Assembly (NCBI RefSeq): GCF_004379255.2 | Contig: NC_056046.1 | Span: 2,976,001-3,040,000 of the forward strand | Source of the DNA: Salvia splendens | Taxonomy: Eukaryota; Streptophyta; Magnoliopsida; Lamiales; Lamiaceae | Direction of reading: 5' to 3' | DNA: 64,000 nt | In this document: piece by piece, positions 36,419-47,492 of the stretch | How positions within the stretch are numbered: the first letter of the stretch is position 1 | Layout of the letters: every line of letters starts with the position of its first letter | Notes under the pieces: model-generated | Seen by the model: the letters and a program-made list of their open reading frames with translations, nothing else | What the model was told of the DNA's origin: nothing | Databases searched by the model: none | Translations under genes and position numbers: made by a program

Positions 36419-38323
36419 GACCATCCGCAATGGGCGGACGATGGCACGCCCGATGGCGCGCATCGTCCGCGCCATTCATCATCCGCCCCCACTGTGGGTG
36501 TGTGGAATAGGCCGCGGACGATAGTCGCGGCCTATGCTTCGGGCGCGACTTAAACCGCGGACGATGGCCATCGTCCGCTCCATTGCGGACGTCGCGGACG
36601 ATGGTCGCGGACGATGGCCATCGTCCGCGACATCGTCCACCCCATTGTGAAGGCCGCGGACGATGGCACGCGGTTTCATTTTTTTATATAAATCTCGTTT
36701 CTCATTCAGTTGTGCATACGAACATATCGACTATCTCTCAACATATTCTCTCTCAACATCCAACGAAAATGAATCCCGACGAAGACACCAATAGTTCTAG
36801 TTCGTCTGATTCCGGTCGTTCGATTGACGAAGCATTAGATGCAGCCGTTGAAGAGGCCATGGCGGCATGCTATTCGCAAATGCAGCGCGAGAAGGCGGCG
36901 GCTGAGCAAGTTCATCGTCCTATTCGACATAGGACGTATGTCCGACGCAACCGCGAGGAAGCTCACATGCGTCTGGTTGAAGACTATTTTGCCGATCAAC
37001 CACGTTGGGGCCCGACTGTGTTCCGCCGCCGGTTTCGAATGTCGAGGTACCTTTTTCTCAGCATTGTTCGTACATTGTCTTCACGTGAAGAATACTTCAC
37101 GTTTCGGGAGGACGGCATCGGGAAACCCGGCCTTACACCATTGCAAAAGTGCACGACTGCTATTCGTCAGTTGGCATACGGCACCACGGCGGACCTTTTT
37201 GACGAGTACCTCCACTGTGGGGAGACTACAGGCCGCGAGTGTCTGAAGTACTTTTGTCGGGGGATAGTAGAGGCCTATGGCGACACATATTTGCGCAAGC
37301 CGACAGCCATTGATTGCCAGGGTCTGATGCAGATGCACGAGAGGGCGCACGGGTTTCCTGGGATGCTCGGGAGCATCGACTGTATGCACTGGCAGTGGAA
37401 GAACTGTCCGACGGTGTGGAGAGGCCAATTCACAAGTGGATACAAGGGCAGCCACCCAACGATGATCCTCGAAGCCGTCGCTGACTATCGGCTTTGGATC
37501 TGGCATGCTTACTTCGGCGTAGCCGGGTCGAACAACGACATCAATGTCCTCAACTCGACCACCCTCTTCACCGACCAATGTAACGGCAACAGCCCGGCCA
37601 TAGAGTTCACTGCCAACAGACGCCAATACCTTATGGGGTACTACATGGCCGACAGCATCTACCCACGGTGGCCAGTTTTCCTAAAGACGATCAGCTGCCC
37701 GATTAGTGAGAAGAGGGTTTTATTTGCGCAAAAGCAAGAGGCAGCGCGGAAGGATGTAGAGCGGGCATTTGGGGTGCTCCAATCACGGTGGGCAATTGTG
37801 AAAGGGCCGGCTCGTTTCTGGTACAAGGAAGTCATCGCTGATGTCATATATGCGTGCATAATCATGCACAACATGATAGTCGAGAGTGAAGGCGGAAGCA
37901 TCACCGATTGGAATGACGACGACCGTGCATCTAGCTCTGCCGGCACATCGACCGAGACACCCGATAGAGGGTTACCGTTAGGTTTCGATGAGGTTTTATC
38001 TAGGCAGGCCTCAATGCACAACCAACAGGAGCATGCGCAGCTCATGAGCGACATGATTGAAGAAGTGTGGGCTCGTAACCGCCGTCGCTGAATTTGCGTT
38101 TTTTATTATTTCGCATTGTAATGTATTAATTTTTATTAAATGAATGAAGTTTTTAAAATTCGTATTTTAAATGTATTTTAGTTTTTTTTTAATTCGCATG
38201 TATTTTGTAAATATTACAAAATTGATGATGTGGCGCGCCTTAGGGCGCCCCACTGCAGGTGGAGAAGGAGGAGGATAAAAATGCTGACGTGGCGTGCCTT
38301 AGGGTGCCCCACTGCTGATGGCC
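36419..38323 (+). mobile_element. PIF/Harbinger transposon with an intact transposase frame
   Basis: The element starts GACCATCCGCAATGGG after TAA (36416-36418) and ends CCCACTGCTGATGGCC before TAA (38324-38326). The ends invert to GACCATCCGCAATGGG and GGCCATCAGCAGTGGG, 13 of 16 matching. It is 1905 bp long, with about 350 bp before and 230 bp after the reading frame. The left flank is packed with CGGACGATGG words and near-palindromes such as CGGACGATGGCCATCGTCCG. The right flank has two copies of GGCGYGCCTTAGGGYGCCCC about 65 bp apart. There is no room for the usual second (Myb-like) gene. Confidence 0.92.
36769..38091 (+). CDS. PIF/Harbinger DDE transposase (HARBI1/DDE_Tnp_4 type), intact frame
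   Basis: A 440-residue single-exon protein starting MNPDEDTNSSSSSDSGRSID. The frame is open further upstream, but the ATG at 36769 follows a plausible leader and matches the start of the related copies. An acidic/Ser-rich N terminus is followed by RRRFRMSRYLFLSIVRTL (86-103, probable HTH-like DNA-binding region) and QKCTTAIRQLAYGTTADLFDEYLHCGE (126-152). The nuclease core has D204 in GSIDCMHWQWKNCP, D257 in AGSNNDINVL and E331 in VERAFGVLQSRW, the expected DDE triad. The closing block is ADVIYACIIMHNMIVE. The family cuts DNA and inserts at TWA, usually with a Myb/SANT partner protein that helps nuclear entry and end binding. No partner is encoded in this element. Activity is inferred from integrity only. 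Confidence 0.94.
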   Translation: MNPDEDTNSSSSSDSGRSIDEALDAAVEEAMAACYSQMQREKAAAEQVHRPIRHRTYVRRNREEAHMRLVEDYFADQPRWGPTVFRRRFRMSRYLFLSIVRTLSSREEYFTFREDGIGKPGLTPLQKCTTAIRQLAYGTTADLFDEYLHCGETTGRECLKYFCRGIVEAYGDTYLRKPTAIDCQGLMQMHERAHGFPGMLGSIDCMHWQWKNCPTVWRGQFTSGYKGSHPTMILEAVADYRLWIWHAYFGVAGSNNDINVLNSTTLFTDQCNGNSPAIEFTANRRQYLMGYYMADSIYPRWPVFLKTISCPISEKRVLFAQKQEAARKDVERAFGVLQSRWAIVKGPARFWYKEVIADVIYACIIMHNMIVESEGGSITDWNDDDRASSSAGTSTETPDRGLPLGFDEVLSRQASMHNQQEHAQLMSDMIEEVWARNRRR

Positions 38324-38419
38324 TAAGAAAAAAACTATTTTGGAATTTCTGAAAGTCATTTAAATTTTTTTTGAAGCATTTTGAGAAAGATGATATACTT
38401 CTTCCACACAAATAATATA

Positions 38420-38555
38420 CTTCCTCCGTCCTAACTAAGTTGAAGCAAAACTTATAAACACGAAGATTAAAAAATTATATTGAAAAGAAAGAAAGATGAA
38501 TAAAATAGGAAAAATAAAGAGAATAAAATAACTAAACTTAGTTGGATGGAGGGAG
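38420..38555. mobile_element. Short Stowaway-like MITE remnant
   Basis: TTCCTCCGTCCTAACTAAGTT at the left faces AACTTAGTTGGATGGAGGGAG at the right. The pairing extends beyond the Stowaway core, so the 136-bp piece can fold into a long hairpin. The left TA is present; the right one is not clear. Confidence 0.65.
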
Positions 38556-39787
38556 TTCTATAGTTTTCATAGTTCACACTTAAAAGGGTACATCATAAAT
38601 TTACCTTGTAAGCCTAACCAAGTACGTACATGTGTCGGTTGTACAAGTCGAACAAGAAACATTCCCCACTGCATCATAAATTTAATCAAATAGTCATATT
38701 TCTTGGATAATGAGAGTCGAATATATCAAGGAATTAGGAATAGTAAATAATAAAAATTACTAACTATAAACATAAAAATCATCTTACTGTCATATACCTA
38801 TAAATCAATTATCCACAAATTGTAGAGTCAAAAGAATATTCCTGGAAAACAACTCCATAGCAAGTGAGTACTCCTTCCTTGAGCTTCAATATTTATTGGA
38901 GTTTAATTAGCAGTTGGGCCACACCACTCAGTTCAAATTCCTTGCACACCTTGTCTAATGAAGATACCAAATCTAGTTCAGACACATGTTTGCAGCAAAA
39001 TTGATTAAACTTTCTTGCCATTACTTTACCTTAATAAATACTATTACTAACTTGACAATTAAATAACAGTATGAGACAAATACAGCATCATGACACATAA
39101 AATGTAGAAATGCAAAGCAGGGAAGTGGCAGATTACCTTGGAAAGCAGCCTCCAAGTTCAAGAAGTATGTAGAAACCAGATGCCAGTATTCTTGTGAGTC
39201 ATCGAAAGGAAGAAGAGCACAGCTGAAGAAACTGGCTAAAAGGCCTGGCTAGGCTATCACATTTATTTTGCATAACACGAATCACATTCAAACTCCCAAG
39301 TCCACAAGTTCAAAAATCATATGTACAATCAAGAATTGTTTTAAAAACAATTCAAATCATCACCCTTAATTGACAAAATGAAACCATCAAGAATTGTTTT
39401 AAAAACATATACTCCTGTAAAGGAGAATCCACTAACATTTATTCCACAATAGGAATGAGTTCATTATTATGTTAATTCTATCTTTCAGATAGTAGTAAGA
39501 AACTAAGAATATTGAAATTTTACAAGTTCATCTACAACAAATAAAGGAATTATTTCTGGCACCGAAAAGAATTCATATAGCCAAGAAAGAAGATCAATAT
39601 TTAGATCTTGAGGAACACAGAACAACTTCATACAGTAAAGTGAAGAAAACAAGAAATATTTCTGATGACAAATGAAACTGGATTCTGAAGGGAGAACAGC
39701 ATGGAATGCTGTCTGCATGACAAACTTCTTTTGGACAAAGGTCTTCCAGCAGAAAGTTCAAGCACAAATGCAAAAGCATGATTGCTT
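38556..39787. other. Intergenic DNA and 3' flank of the thioredoxin gene
   Basis: The last 120 bases are probably the thioredoxin 3' UTR. CAAGAATTGTTTTAAAAACA occurs twice 60 bp apart (about 39329 and 39389). No further gene supported. Confidence 0.45.
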
Positions 39788-41692
39788 TCACTTGTATAGT
39801 GATTCCATGGTGTCCTTCAAGAGTTCAACATCTGCACCAATGACTTCACCGGCCTTTTTACCGTTCTGAAAGAAGTGCAGTGTAGGCTGCAATAGGATAA
39901 CTCTTACATGCAAGAAAACTAAATTAAACAAAAGACAGATTACAAAGTAGAGCTGGAATATACTTGCAGTTACACAGCAACATGAACCTAAAACTCGGGG
40001 GGGGAAATGCTCCCAGTTTTAGTCAATGGAAATTGTTTTGGAAGGAGTGCAGATGAGTTAGGCTTAAATTTTCTATCTAGCATACAGGATAGAGAAATGA
40101 AAGTGTCCATGTGTTCCGATTCACAAAGTGTTTCATGCATAACTAACTATCCTACATTCTGAATCATCAACTCTTCCATGCCCATCCATGCACCATTTTT
40201 GTATTATTACAAATACACTCACACAACAAAATAATACAAGCTAGATATTTAGGAATAAGTATGTTGTTTTACTGCTTACGATCTACTATCTTTAGGGCAT
40301 GAATAGCTTGTTGGAATCTCTCATTTGAGCATTTTTCACAAAATCATGACAAAACTGAATGCAATCATCAAAAGAGATGGCAGATTTACCACAGAGTGAA
40401 TATTTGACTTGCTCACAGCATTTTCTATCCCTTTCTGCACATTTTCAAAGTTGAGAATGTCATTAGATGAAGCTACCAGATTAGCAAACTCATGAGAACT
40501 AGATGACATAAAGAGTTTGACATGCATCGAACCTTATCAATATCTATTTTATAGGTTGTTACATGTGGGTACTTCTGAGTAAGCTGCCCGATCATGGGTG
40601 ATAATAGTCTACCTGCAGAATATTTGTCAGCAATTGCACTAACAATTTAACTACTAAATGCATTCAGATTACTATCAGTACATTTGTTAGCAAAACTTAC
40701 AGGGGCCGCACCAAGCTGCTGTGAAGTAGAATATTGCCGGCTGAGATTCCTCTACATAAGATATAAATTCAGATCAGGCTAAACTTAAAATAAGCTATGT
40801 TACAGCACTTGCCTAAGAACATGCGAGAAAACAAAAAGTGTTTTACCAATATACCTTCAGCTTTGCGAATTGAATCATTAAACTGTTCCTCAGACTCGAT
40901 TGATACCACCTTCAATGAATCTGTGAATCAATAATGCATATCTAACATGATTATCTAGGTCAATTTTAGCTCCTAAGTTCACGTAAAAGTAATAACACCT
41001 GGGATTGAAAACATTAAGTGATTCATCTCATAGGCAAATACTTGTTCAACCATAATCGAATAATGCATGGTACTAGTATTTGATCCCCCCCCCCCAAAAA
41101 AAAACAAACGAACCCTAAAACTTACATTTCACATGTACATATACAACGAATCTATTTCTCTAGATAATCACCCTTAACATGATTGAGAAATAGAACTGCA
41201 TTAGCCTTTATCAATTCATAAATTCAACATATTCTTCACTCGAATCCACAAATAAAAATAAAATCCACCCCACGTCTAAAATCATGATCATTCCTTCTAG
41301 ATTACAAAGGAGTGCAACAAATTCAACACATATTTTCAAATGAAAACTCAATTCAAATGAAAATAAACCGTACAGATCCAACAATCATAAGAAAACCAAT
41401 CCTCAAGCTTGTCAATAGCAACTACATAGTCAGAGAAACAACCTGACGAGCCAGCAGAGGAGAAGTTCCGCGACTGATTCGTGAAAGAGAGGTGATAAGC
41501 TGAAACGGCGCCAGAGGCAGCCATTGTAGCAAAAAGTGGTCGCGCATCCTCGGCGAGGATCAGAGTAGAATACGAAGCAGCGGCGGCGGAGGAGGACACA
41601 ATAAGGTCGTCGCCGATAGAAGAAGATCGAGAAGCTAGGCACGGTGCCCGACGGCTTACTAAACGGCGTAGGATCACGCTAGCTCCTCTCAT
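39788..41692 (-). CDS. Mitochondrial thioredoxin o (TRX-o type)
   Basis: A small dithiol oxidoreductase. Six exons join in frame (minus): 41692-41443, 40920-40855, 40751-40701, 40612-40533, 40434-40390 and 39886-39788, giving 196 residues. The first 80 or so residues are Arg/Ser/Ala-rich with no acidic start (MRGASVILRRLVSRRAPCLASRS), a targeting presequence that I infer to be mitochondrial. The thioredoxin fold follows: VVSIESEEQFNDSIRKAE, then FYFTAAWCGPCRLLSPMI with the active-site WCGPC at 119-123. The WCGPC codons are split by the exon 3/4 border. Then come VTTYKIDIDK, the cis-proline region HSVPTLHFFQNGKKAGEVIGA, and the end LKDTMESLYK. Thioredoxin o is reduced by NADPH thioredoxin reductase in mitochondria and acts on TCA-cycle enzymes and alternative oxidase. 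No break is seen. Confidence 0.93.
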
Positions 41693-42046
41693 TCCTTCGT
41701 TCGCCGTCGCCGGAGGGGTTTTCGACCGAATTTGCGCAAAGGTTTAGAGAATTTTGTTTCGATTTTGATTTTTTTTAAGAGAGATTAGTGGAAATGATAC
41801 TTTCAGCTACAAATTAGTTATGCAGCTCATAAATGTAAATAATTGGATTTGAAATATTTTTTGGTACGTGGACTTGATTTGGGCTTTAAGAAGCCCATTA
41901 AATGTGTAGTCGTCATATTTTTTTTATTGTAACGAAACAGCGTTATTACTATTATAGAGTAAAATTTTAATATTCAATAACAATATGGTAGCATTAAAGA
42001 ATTCGGGAGAAGATTCTCATGGAGTCGGAACTGCCAGACATGGAGT
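41693..42046. other. Upstream region of the thioredoxin gene
   Basis: Promoter side of the minus-strand thioredoxin gene. It contains GGGCTTTAAGAAGCCCATT at about 41880, a near-palindrome with a TGGGCTT motif. No other gene. Confidence 0.4.
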
Positions 42047-42351
42047 TTAAAGTGTCCAAGGCGGACCCTCCAATAGCCCCGCTCCCTTTTTTATCCACGG
42101 TCCCAATTTTATTGTCCACAGTCCCAATAATTTATTTTCGTAACTATGGTGGACACTTCCAATAGCTCCCAAATTTTATAATCAATTTTCATTTTAAAAT
42201 GTTTTTAGTTTCAATCAAGTACAATTAAAATCATCGCAATGTAAATAATTAGAAAACGAGGTAATTGGGACCGAATATTCGTTGTATTGAAAATGGTAAA
42301 ATTATACAACGAATATTTAAAATAAAATACAAATAAAAACTCTGCCACCGT

Positions 42352-43762
42352 CTACTCGGTGTCGGAGTCGGCTTCCTCGTCTTCTTCTTCTTCTTCTCCT
42401 CCTCCTCCCTCAATCCGAGTGATGAGCTTCTGGTATATATTCATGATGTACGGGTCATCGATGGCTAGGTATTTGCTGCAGACGTCCTGCAGTTGTTGCA
42501 TCAACTGCACATCTAGGTTCTCCCTCAAGACCTCGTGGGAGACCAGGAACCATGGGCTGTGGGAATGGGGAGGGTTGCCGGATGCGCGATCCAGACGCGA
42601 CCGACGATAGGCGGGAGACACTTCTAGCCCCTCTGGCGCTGCGGATAGAGGCCTGTTGTCCCGGGGGGGCCTTCTTCGCCTAGTGTGTGTAGTGGCGGGC
42701 TCTTCGACTTGCTCGTCGTTCTGCTCGAATGAGTGCGAGCCGCTTCCTTTATTGTAGTCCCCGGCAAGGTTGTGTCTTGTACGCTTCGGCACAGGAGCTC
42801 CAGTGACCGCATGCGCGCAGATGTCCTTGAATTTCGGATAATCCGCGAGGACTAGATACTCCTCCCACATTGTAAACTTCGGCCAGCCCTCCGTGTTGTA
42901 TTGGCCCATCGACGGGGTCTTCACGTCTGCTTCGCTTTAGCCACTCTCAGCTTGGAGAAGGTTGTTCTGGTATATGCTCGCGAACCGCTTCGTAGCCGGC
43001 AGAATCCTAGACCACTTTTTACGAATCTGTTCTGGGTCGCGCTCTCGGGAGCCGGCAGGTTTGAACTCGTTGTATGCCATCAGGACGCGCCTCCAAAAGC
43101 TCCCCTCGGTATGATCGGTGCCCACTATGGGGTCCGACGTGATGGCATCCCACGCTCTCGCCACGGCAATGGACTCCGCTTTGGTGTAGAGCTTGCCCCG
43201 TTTGGAGCCCTCGCCACCGCCACTGCCGACGTCGTTGTCCTCGCCACCGCCACTGCCCGAGCCACCGCCACCGCCACCGCCGCCCCTACCGCCCCCGCCC
43301 CCGACACTGCTTCGGGTCGGAATGGGCGTTTCCACCCGTGCTGAGGCATATCCGGGATGCCGGAACTGAGTAGACCCATCATGGTATCCAGAGCGTCTTG
43401 ATCTGCTTCGGTGTAAGGAGATTGGCTGGATAGGAAAGGGGACTCCGGACGAGGCTGGTTAAGCGCGTCGAGGTTGGGTATGTAATCTCCAAACGCCGAG
43501 CGTCTTAGATTCATCTGAAAAGGTTGGGGCGTTAGAGAAGACCTCCACGACTGAGATGGAGGAAGGTTTGGACTCGATGCCCACAGTAGGGGAGATTGAC
43601 TCCAAATCCACGGCTGGGACGGAGACCCTCCATATCCCGATGGCTGAGAAGGATAGCCGCCATATCCCGACGGCTGTGAAGGATAGCCGCCGACGGCTGT
43701 GAAGGATTGCCGCCATAGCCCGATTCCTGCGAGCCGGGTGATTCGTCGTCTCCACCGTGCAT
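42352..43762 (-). pseudogene. Myb/SANT-like Harbinger partner protein (ORF1 type), broken
   Basis: The frame opens at an ATG at 43762 (MHGGDDESPGSQ) and enters a Gly/Tyr/Pro/Ser repeat (GYGGYPSQPS-like). It then breaks at about 43700, where one repeat unit lacks 7 bp relative to its neighbours. It continues in a second frame through FGDYIPNLDALNQ and breaks again near 43340-43400. In a third frame come a poly-Gly tract and the Myb/trihelix-like domain YTKAESIAVARAWDAITSD ... DPEQIRKKWSRILPATKRFASIY, then an in-frame TAA at about 42938 and a C-terminal part (GWPKFTMWEEYLVLADYPKFK) that ends in an acidic run at 42352. Plant relatives are often misnamed glutathione S-transferase T3-like or NAM-associated. 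In active elements this protein binds the ends with the transposase. This copy cannot make the full protein. Confidence 0.85.
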
Positions 43763-43901
43763 TTTTAGAGAGTGAAAGTGTAGATAGTGAATGAAGGGAG
43801 AGTGTGAACATGGTGAAAAAATGGGTGGTGGAGGAGTGGTATTTATAGAGTTAATTTAGAAAATAAATATAAAAAATTCGAGTGGTATTTATAGAGTTAA
43901 T

Positions 43902-43997
43902 TTATAGTGCAGGCGACGTCCTCGCCCCGATTTCGCCGCATGACCATCCGCCCCCTTTCGCATGTCCGCCCCGGGGCGGACGTCGCCTGCACTATAA
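43902..43997. repeat. GC-rich hairpin in the right flank of the Myb-only element
   Basis: TTATAGTGCAGGCGACGTCC on the left pairs with its inverse GGACGTCGCCTGCACTATAA on the right, and the pairing continues into CGCCCCG with one inserted base. Just before it, GTGGTATTTATAGAGTTAAT is duplicated (about 43836 and 43883). Confidence 0.8.
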
Positions 43998-44059
43998 GTC
44001 GCCCCGGGATCACCCCCGCCGGGGCTATAGGCGCGGCGGTCTCATAGTGGACACCCTTA

Positions 44060-44398
44060 TAGTGGCTCAAAAAATCGAATTTAATTGAGCGTTTCAGTAT
44101 TCGGAGGATAATAATGGGGTCACCCGAACCATGTGACCCCACCGCCGTCTATCCGAAGGCATGGTGTTCATAAGTCGAGTTCACTAGTGAGTATTTTAGT
44201 TATTGACAAAATCTAATGACCTGGTTAGTTGCAGAAAGAAATACGTCGATTTATTTTGGAGTAAATAAATTAGGTTACAAAGTCCACTGTAATGACCTCT
44301 TATTTTGAAGCATGGCAATTTTTTGTGTCTAAATTTATTTTAATACTACTACATAGAATAGATGATCATCTCCGGTTGCCCAAACATGATATTTCATA
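44060..44398. other. Intergenic DNA between two transposable elements
   Basis: No gene or repeat supported in this 340-bp stretch. Confidence 0.45.
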
Positions 44399-44630
44399 CT
44401 CAACTCCGTCCCATACAAATAGGCCATATTTCATTTTTCGTCTGTCTCATCGAAATAACCAATATCCATTTATGGCAACATTTTTCTCCTCTCTTTTACT
44501 TTATCATTTATGGACCCCACGATCCACTGCATAATTTTAACTACTTTTTATCTTTCTCTCTTACTTATCAAATTACTCATTAAAACATGTGTCAATCTTA
44601 AAAGGGCCTACTTCTATGGGACTGAGGGAG
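44399..44630. mobile_element. Stowaway-like MITE
   Basis: CTCAACTCCGTCCCATA at the left faces TATGGGACTGAGGGAG at the right, with TA on both sides. It has no coding capacity; the left end is slightly degraded. Confidence 0.7.
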
Positions 44631-45152
44631 TATGAAAATTGGTGATGTTAATTGACTTGACTTATACAAACTCTAGCGATACGTATGTAATGACATCTAA
44701 ATCTAAATAACCTTAATACATGAGTTATGCCATCGTAATATTCTACTCCTACATCAATAATGTGACATTTAATAATTGATTTTTTTCCCCTTCTAGTCAA
44801 TTTGGAGACTGGGACCACACGTTGTGGCAAATCACATTGTTCACACGGCGCCTTCAATGATTCGAACGTGATCGTTTGTTCTACAAATTGATTTCACAAT
44901 ATCTTGTTAATAATTTTTACTTTCAATAATATTTAATTAATTTTTTTTACATAGGAGTATATCATAAATGCTATAGTTTTCAAATATTTTAATTTATAAA
45001 TTTTAATTTGGTTGATTATTTCGGAACGATAATATATGATTTTTTTTTATTATAGAGCTAATAGTTATGTATCATATAATAATAAATATTTCTCTTAAAA
45101 CAAATATTATCAAAATGGTAAAATTGTTACTGGCGAATCACGGAAAATTGTA

Positions 45153-45331
45153 CTCCCTCCGTCCCGCACTACTCGCACATATTTCCTTTTTGGGCGTCCC
45201 AAGTTACTTGCACTCTTTCCATTTTTAGTAAAAATTTTCACCTATAGCCGTCATTTTTGACTTTCCTATACACTCATTCCTTAATCTCCGTGCCGAAAAG
45301 GAAATGAGCGAGTAGCTCGGGACGGAGGGAG
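45153..45331. mobile_element. Stowaway MITE
   Basis: CTCCCTCCGTCCCG at the left and CGGGACGGAGGGAG at the right are exact inverses, flanked by TA on both sides. 179 bp, non-coding. Confidence 0.88.
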
Positions 45332-45784
45332 TAGTAATCATCTTTCCATAGCCACCCCCAATAACATAGTAATATAAATTGAGTCAAAAAACTGATAAAT
45401 ACTACTACCAAAATATCACAGCGGCCTATAATTAGTTTATTGTTTTCATTTTTGTCTATTTTTATTTGATTTGAATGATGAGTTTCATAAGTCAATTTCA
45501 CTGATGTGAAATAATCTTTGACTGTTTTTGTCTCATTTAATTTTTAAGACCGGAATCATATTTCAAAGATTGACCAATTAAAAATCTGATTATTTTGTCC
45601 GTGTTATTCATGTCTGAAACTCCTAATCCCGAGATCATATATTTGAATTCCATGTAAAATTAAAAAAATCAGTGATAATGATCGTTGACACAAGTGATTT
45701 CATTATGAAAACAGTGGGAAATTACATGGGGATTCATATATCATGATTTATAGTAGTAATAAGTTAATAACGTTGTAATGAATA

Positions 45785-46121
45785 TGTTAAGGATCTTCCT
45801 CCTTAATGTCGAATTCCATACGTAATCAAGAAACGAAGACCGTAGCCGTCGAGCGCCCAAGAGATTTGGGTCGGCGAAGACTTCAGGCAGAGGGTTGCTG
45901 AGCGCGAGAGAAAGGTTCTCGTCGGCAGCGGTAAAGACGGTTTCTTGATGCACAATTAATTGAGCCAAAATCGATAATTTCATATATTGATTGACTGAAT
46001 ATTATGGAAGACTCCACACATATTTATAATATGTGTGGATACAAAAAGATATGCTAAATCCCTATAATATCTAAACAAAATAATAAAAGAAGATATGCTA
46101 AACTAGATAAGGCTCGTATCA
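45785..46121 (-). repeat. LTR (3' LTR in element orientation)
   Basis: TG...CA direct repeat, differing from the partner LTR by scattered substitutions and a few short indels; the inside of the element adjoins at ACTCCCCAACGG. Confidence 0.88.
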
Positions 46122-47492
46122 ACTCCCCAACGGTTTAAATCCACATTGTCCTCAACATGGGAACCACGGAACCACGTGCAAAGTCGACGATAACAAACGC
46201 ATTGAAACGTCACCTCCTGGATTGAATGCGATTAGGAACAAGATCACCATCATTTCACTTATGACTCCTACCAACATTTCTACGCCGTCCCTCTCCTCTC
46301 TCGCCTTCGTCTTCACAAAATCATCCTTGATGGTTGGGACTTGGAGGAGGCTCCAGATCATGCACCGGCTCCTGACATCGGCATCATTTCTACGCCCCCC
46401 CCCCCAAACTGCTTGTCCTCCATGAACCGCTGCACAGGGACTTTTAACAGCTGGAACTCCACAGCAGTGAGGTTGTAGGAACGCCTCTCGTCACCATCTA
46501 CTCTATCATCTTCATAATCATCATCAGAGTCCAAACACTTCTGTTGTGAACAATTATCAACACATGATGGTGATGAAGATGAATCACTCACTCCCACCAC
46601 ATCCCAATGCAAGTCTGAATCATCCTCATCTTCACAGAATGACATTCCATCACGCTGAGCCGCAAGTCCCCTTGATTTAACACTTGTGAATCATCTTCAA
46701 CTCCCAAGTGCATCTCTTCACAAGAAACAAGCTGCGTAGTCGGGCGGGTACTTGGTAGATGCGAGGAGGGAGGTGGGACAGCAGCAGATGCCATCGGTGG
46801 TATTGCTGAGTGTTGGAGACTTGTCGGACTGAGCAGCGGCTGTAGCACAACAGTGGGCTCCTCGTGGCAGGATCGGCTTTGGGTTGTGGCTGCCGGGGAA
46901 TTGCTAAACCGATTGAGGGGATCCATATGTGCAGCAACAGGTTCGTGTTGCTGCCTATAGGCGTGTGTCTGCTGCTGCCTTTCGTAGGCGTGCCAGCGCC
47001 GCTGTGCGGGCCAACAACTTGGGGGTGAGCGTTGCGGTGGCGGCCAGCCGGAAGGCTGTTCGTGGTAGGGGCGAAAACGAGTAGGTTCCTAATAGGGATC
47101 AATATCTTAGTTGGACGAGTAACGTCGATACACTGCTTTTGATGCCTGCAATTTTGTCACATGTCGATCGATTGCCTCCAACTTATCGACCCGCCTATCC
47201 ATCGAATCCAATCTAAACTCCAACTGATCGAACCGCGCCATAATTTTGTCCTGCTCCGAGGGAGTAGGGTCGAACGCCCCGTGACATCGCGCGGTGCGCT
47301 GCAGGATTCCGGTTCGTCGCGCCGCGTCCTCTGCTGTCCATCACCGCAGCGACCGCTTGCCGTGAAACGTCTGGTTTGATCGCCCCCCTAACTCCTGGGC
47401 GTTGCCTCCGGTTAGGAGGCCGGTTGGCGGCATGCAGATTTGAGTGATGGATGAAGAAGACGGAGGATGAGCTCTCAATGAAAGCACCAATT

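Larger units (their letters stand above)
42050..44056 (-). mobile_element. PIF/Harbinger-type element carrying only the Myb/SANT-like gene
   Basis: The ends are AAGTGTCCAAGGCGG at the left and, inverted from the right, GGGTGTCCACTATGAG. TTA flanks both sides (42047-42049 and 44057-44059). The 2007-bp element encodes a Myb/SANT-like protein on the minus strand and no transposase. Its left subterminal region closely matches (in inverted orientation) the right end of the MITE at 51292-51888, with repeated ATAGCCCC, GTCCCA and ATTGTCCACAG words. The right flank is GC-rich with a strong hairpin. Confidence 0.85.

Noticed and set aside
38900..39260. Possible extra exon(s) left of the thioredoxin gene
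   Set aside because: The thioredoxin frame is already complete with a stop at 39788, and no conserved protein stretch was found further left.
42359..42610. Ser-rich + strand frame opposite the Myb-like pseudogene
   Set aside because: It is the antisense of an acidic Glu/Asp run, a typical shadow.
45741..45983. Minus-strand open frame starting MKLSILAQLIVHQ, considered as a gene exon
   Set aside because: The same sequence recurs at 47.5-47.7 kb as the partner LTR, so it is part of the retrotransposon.
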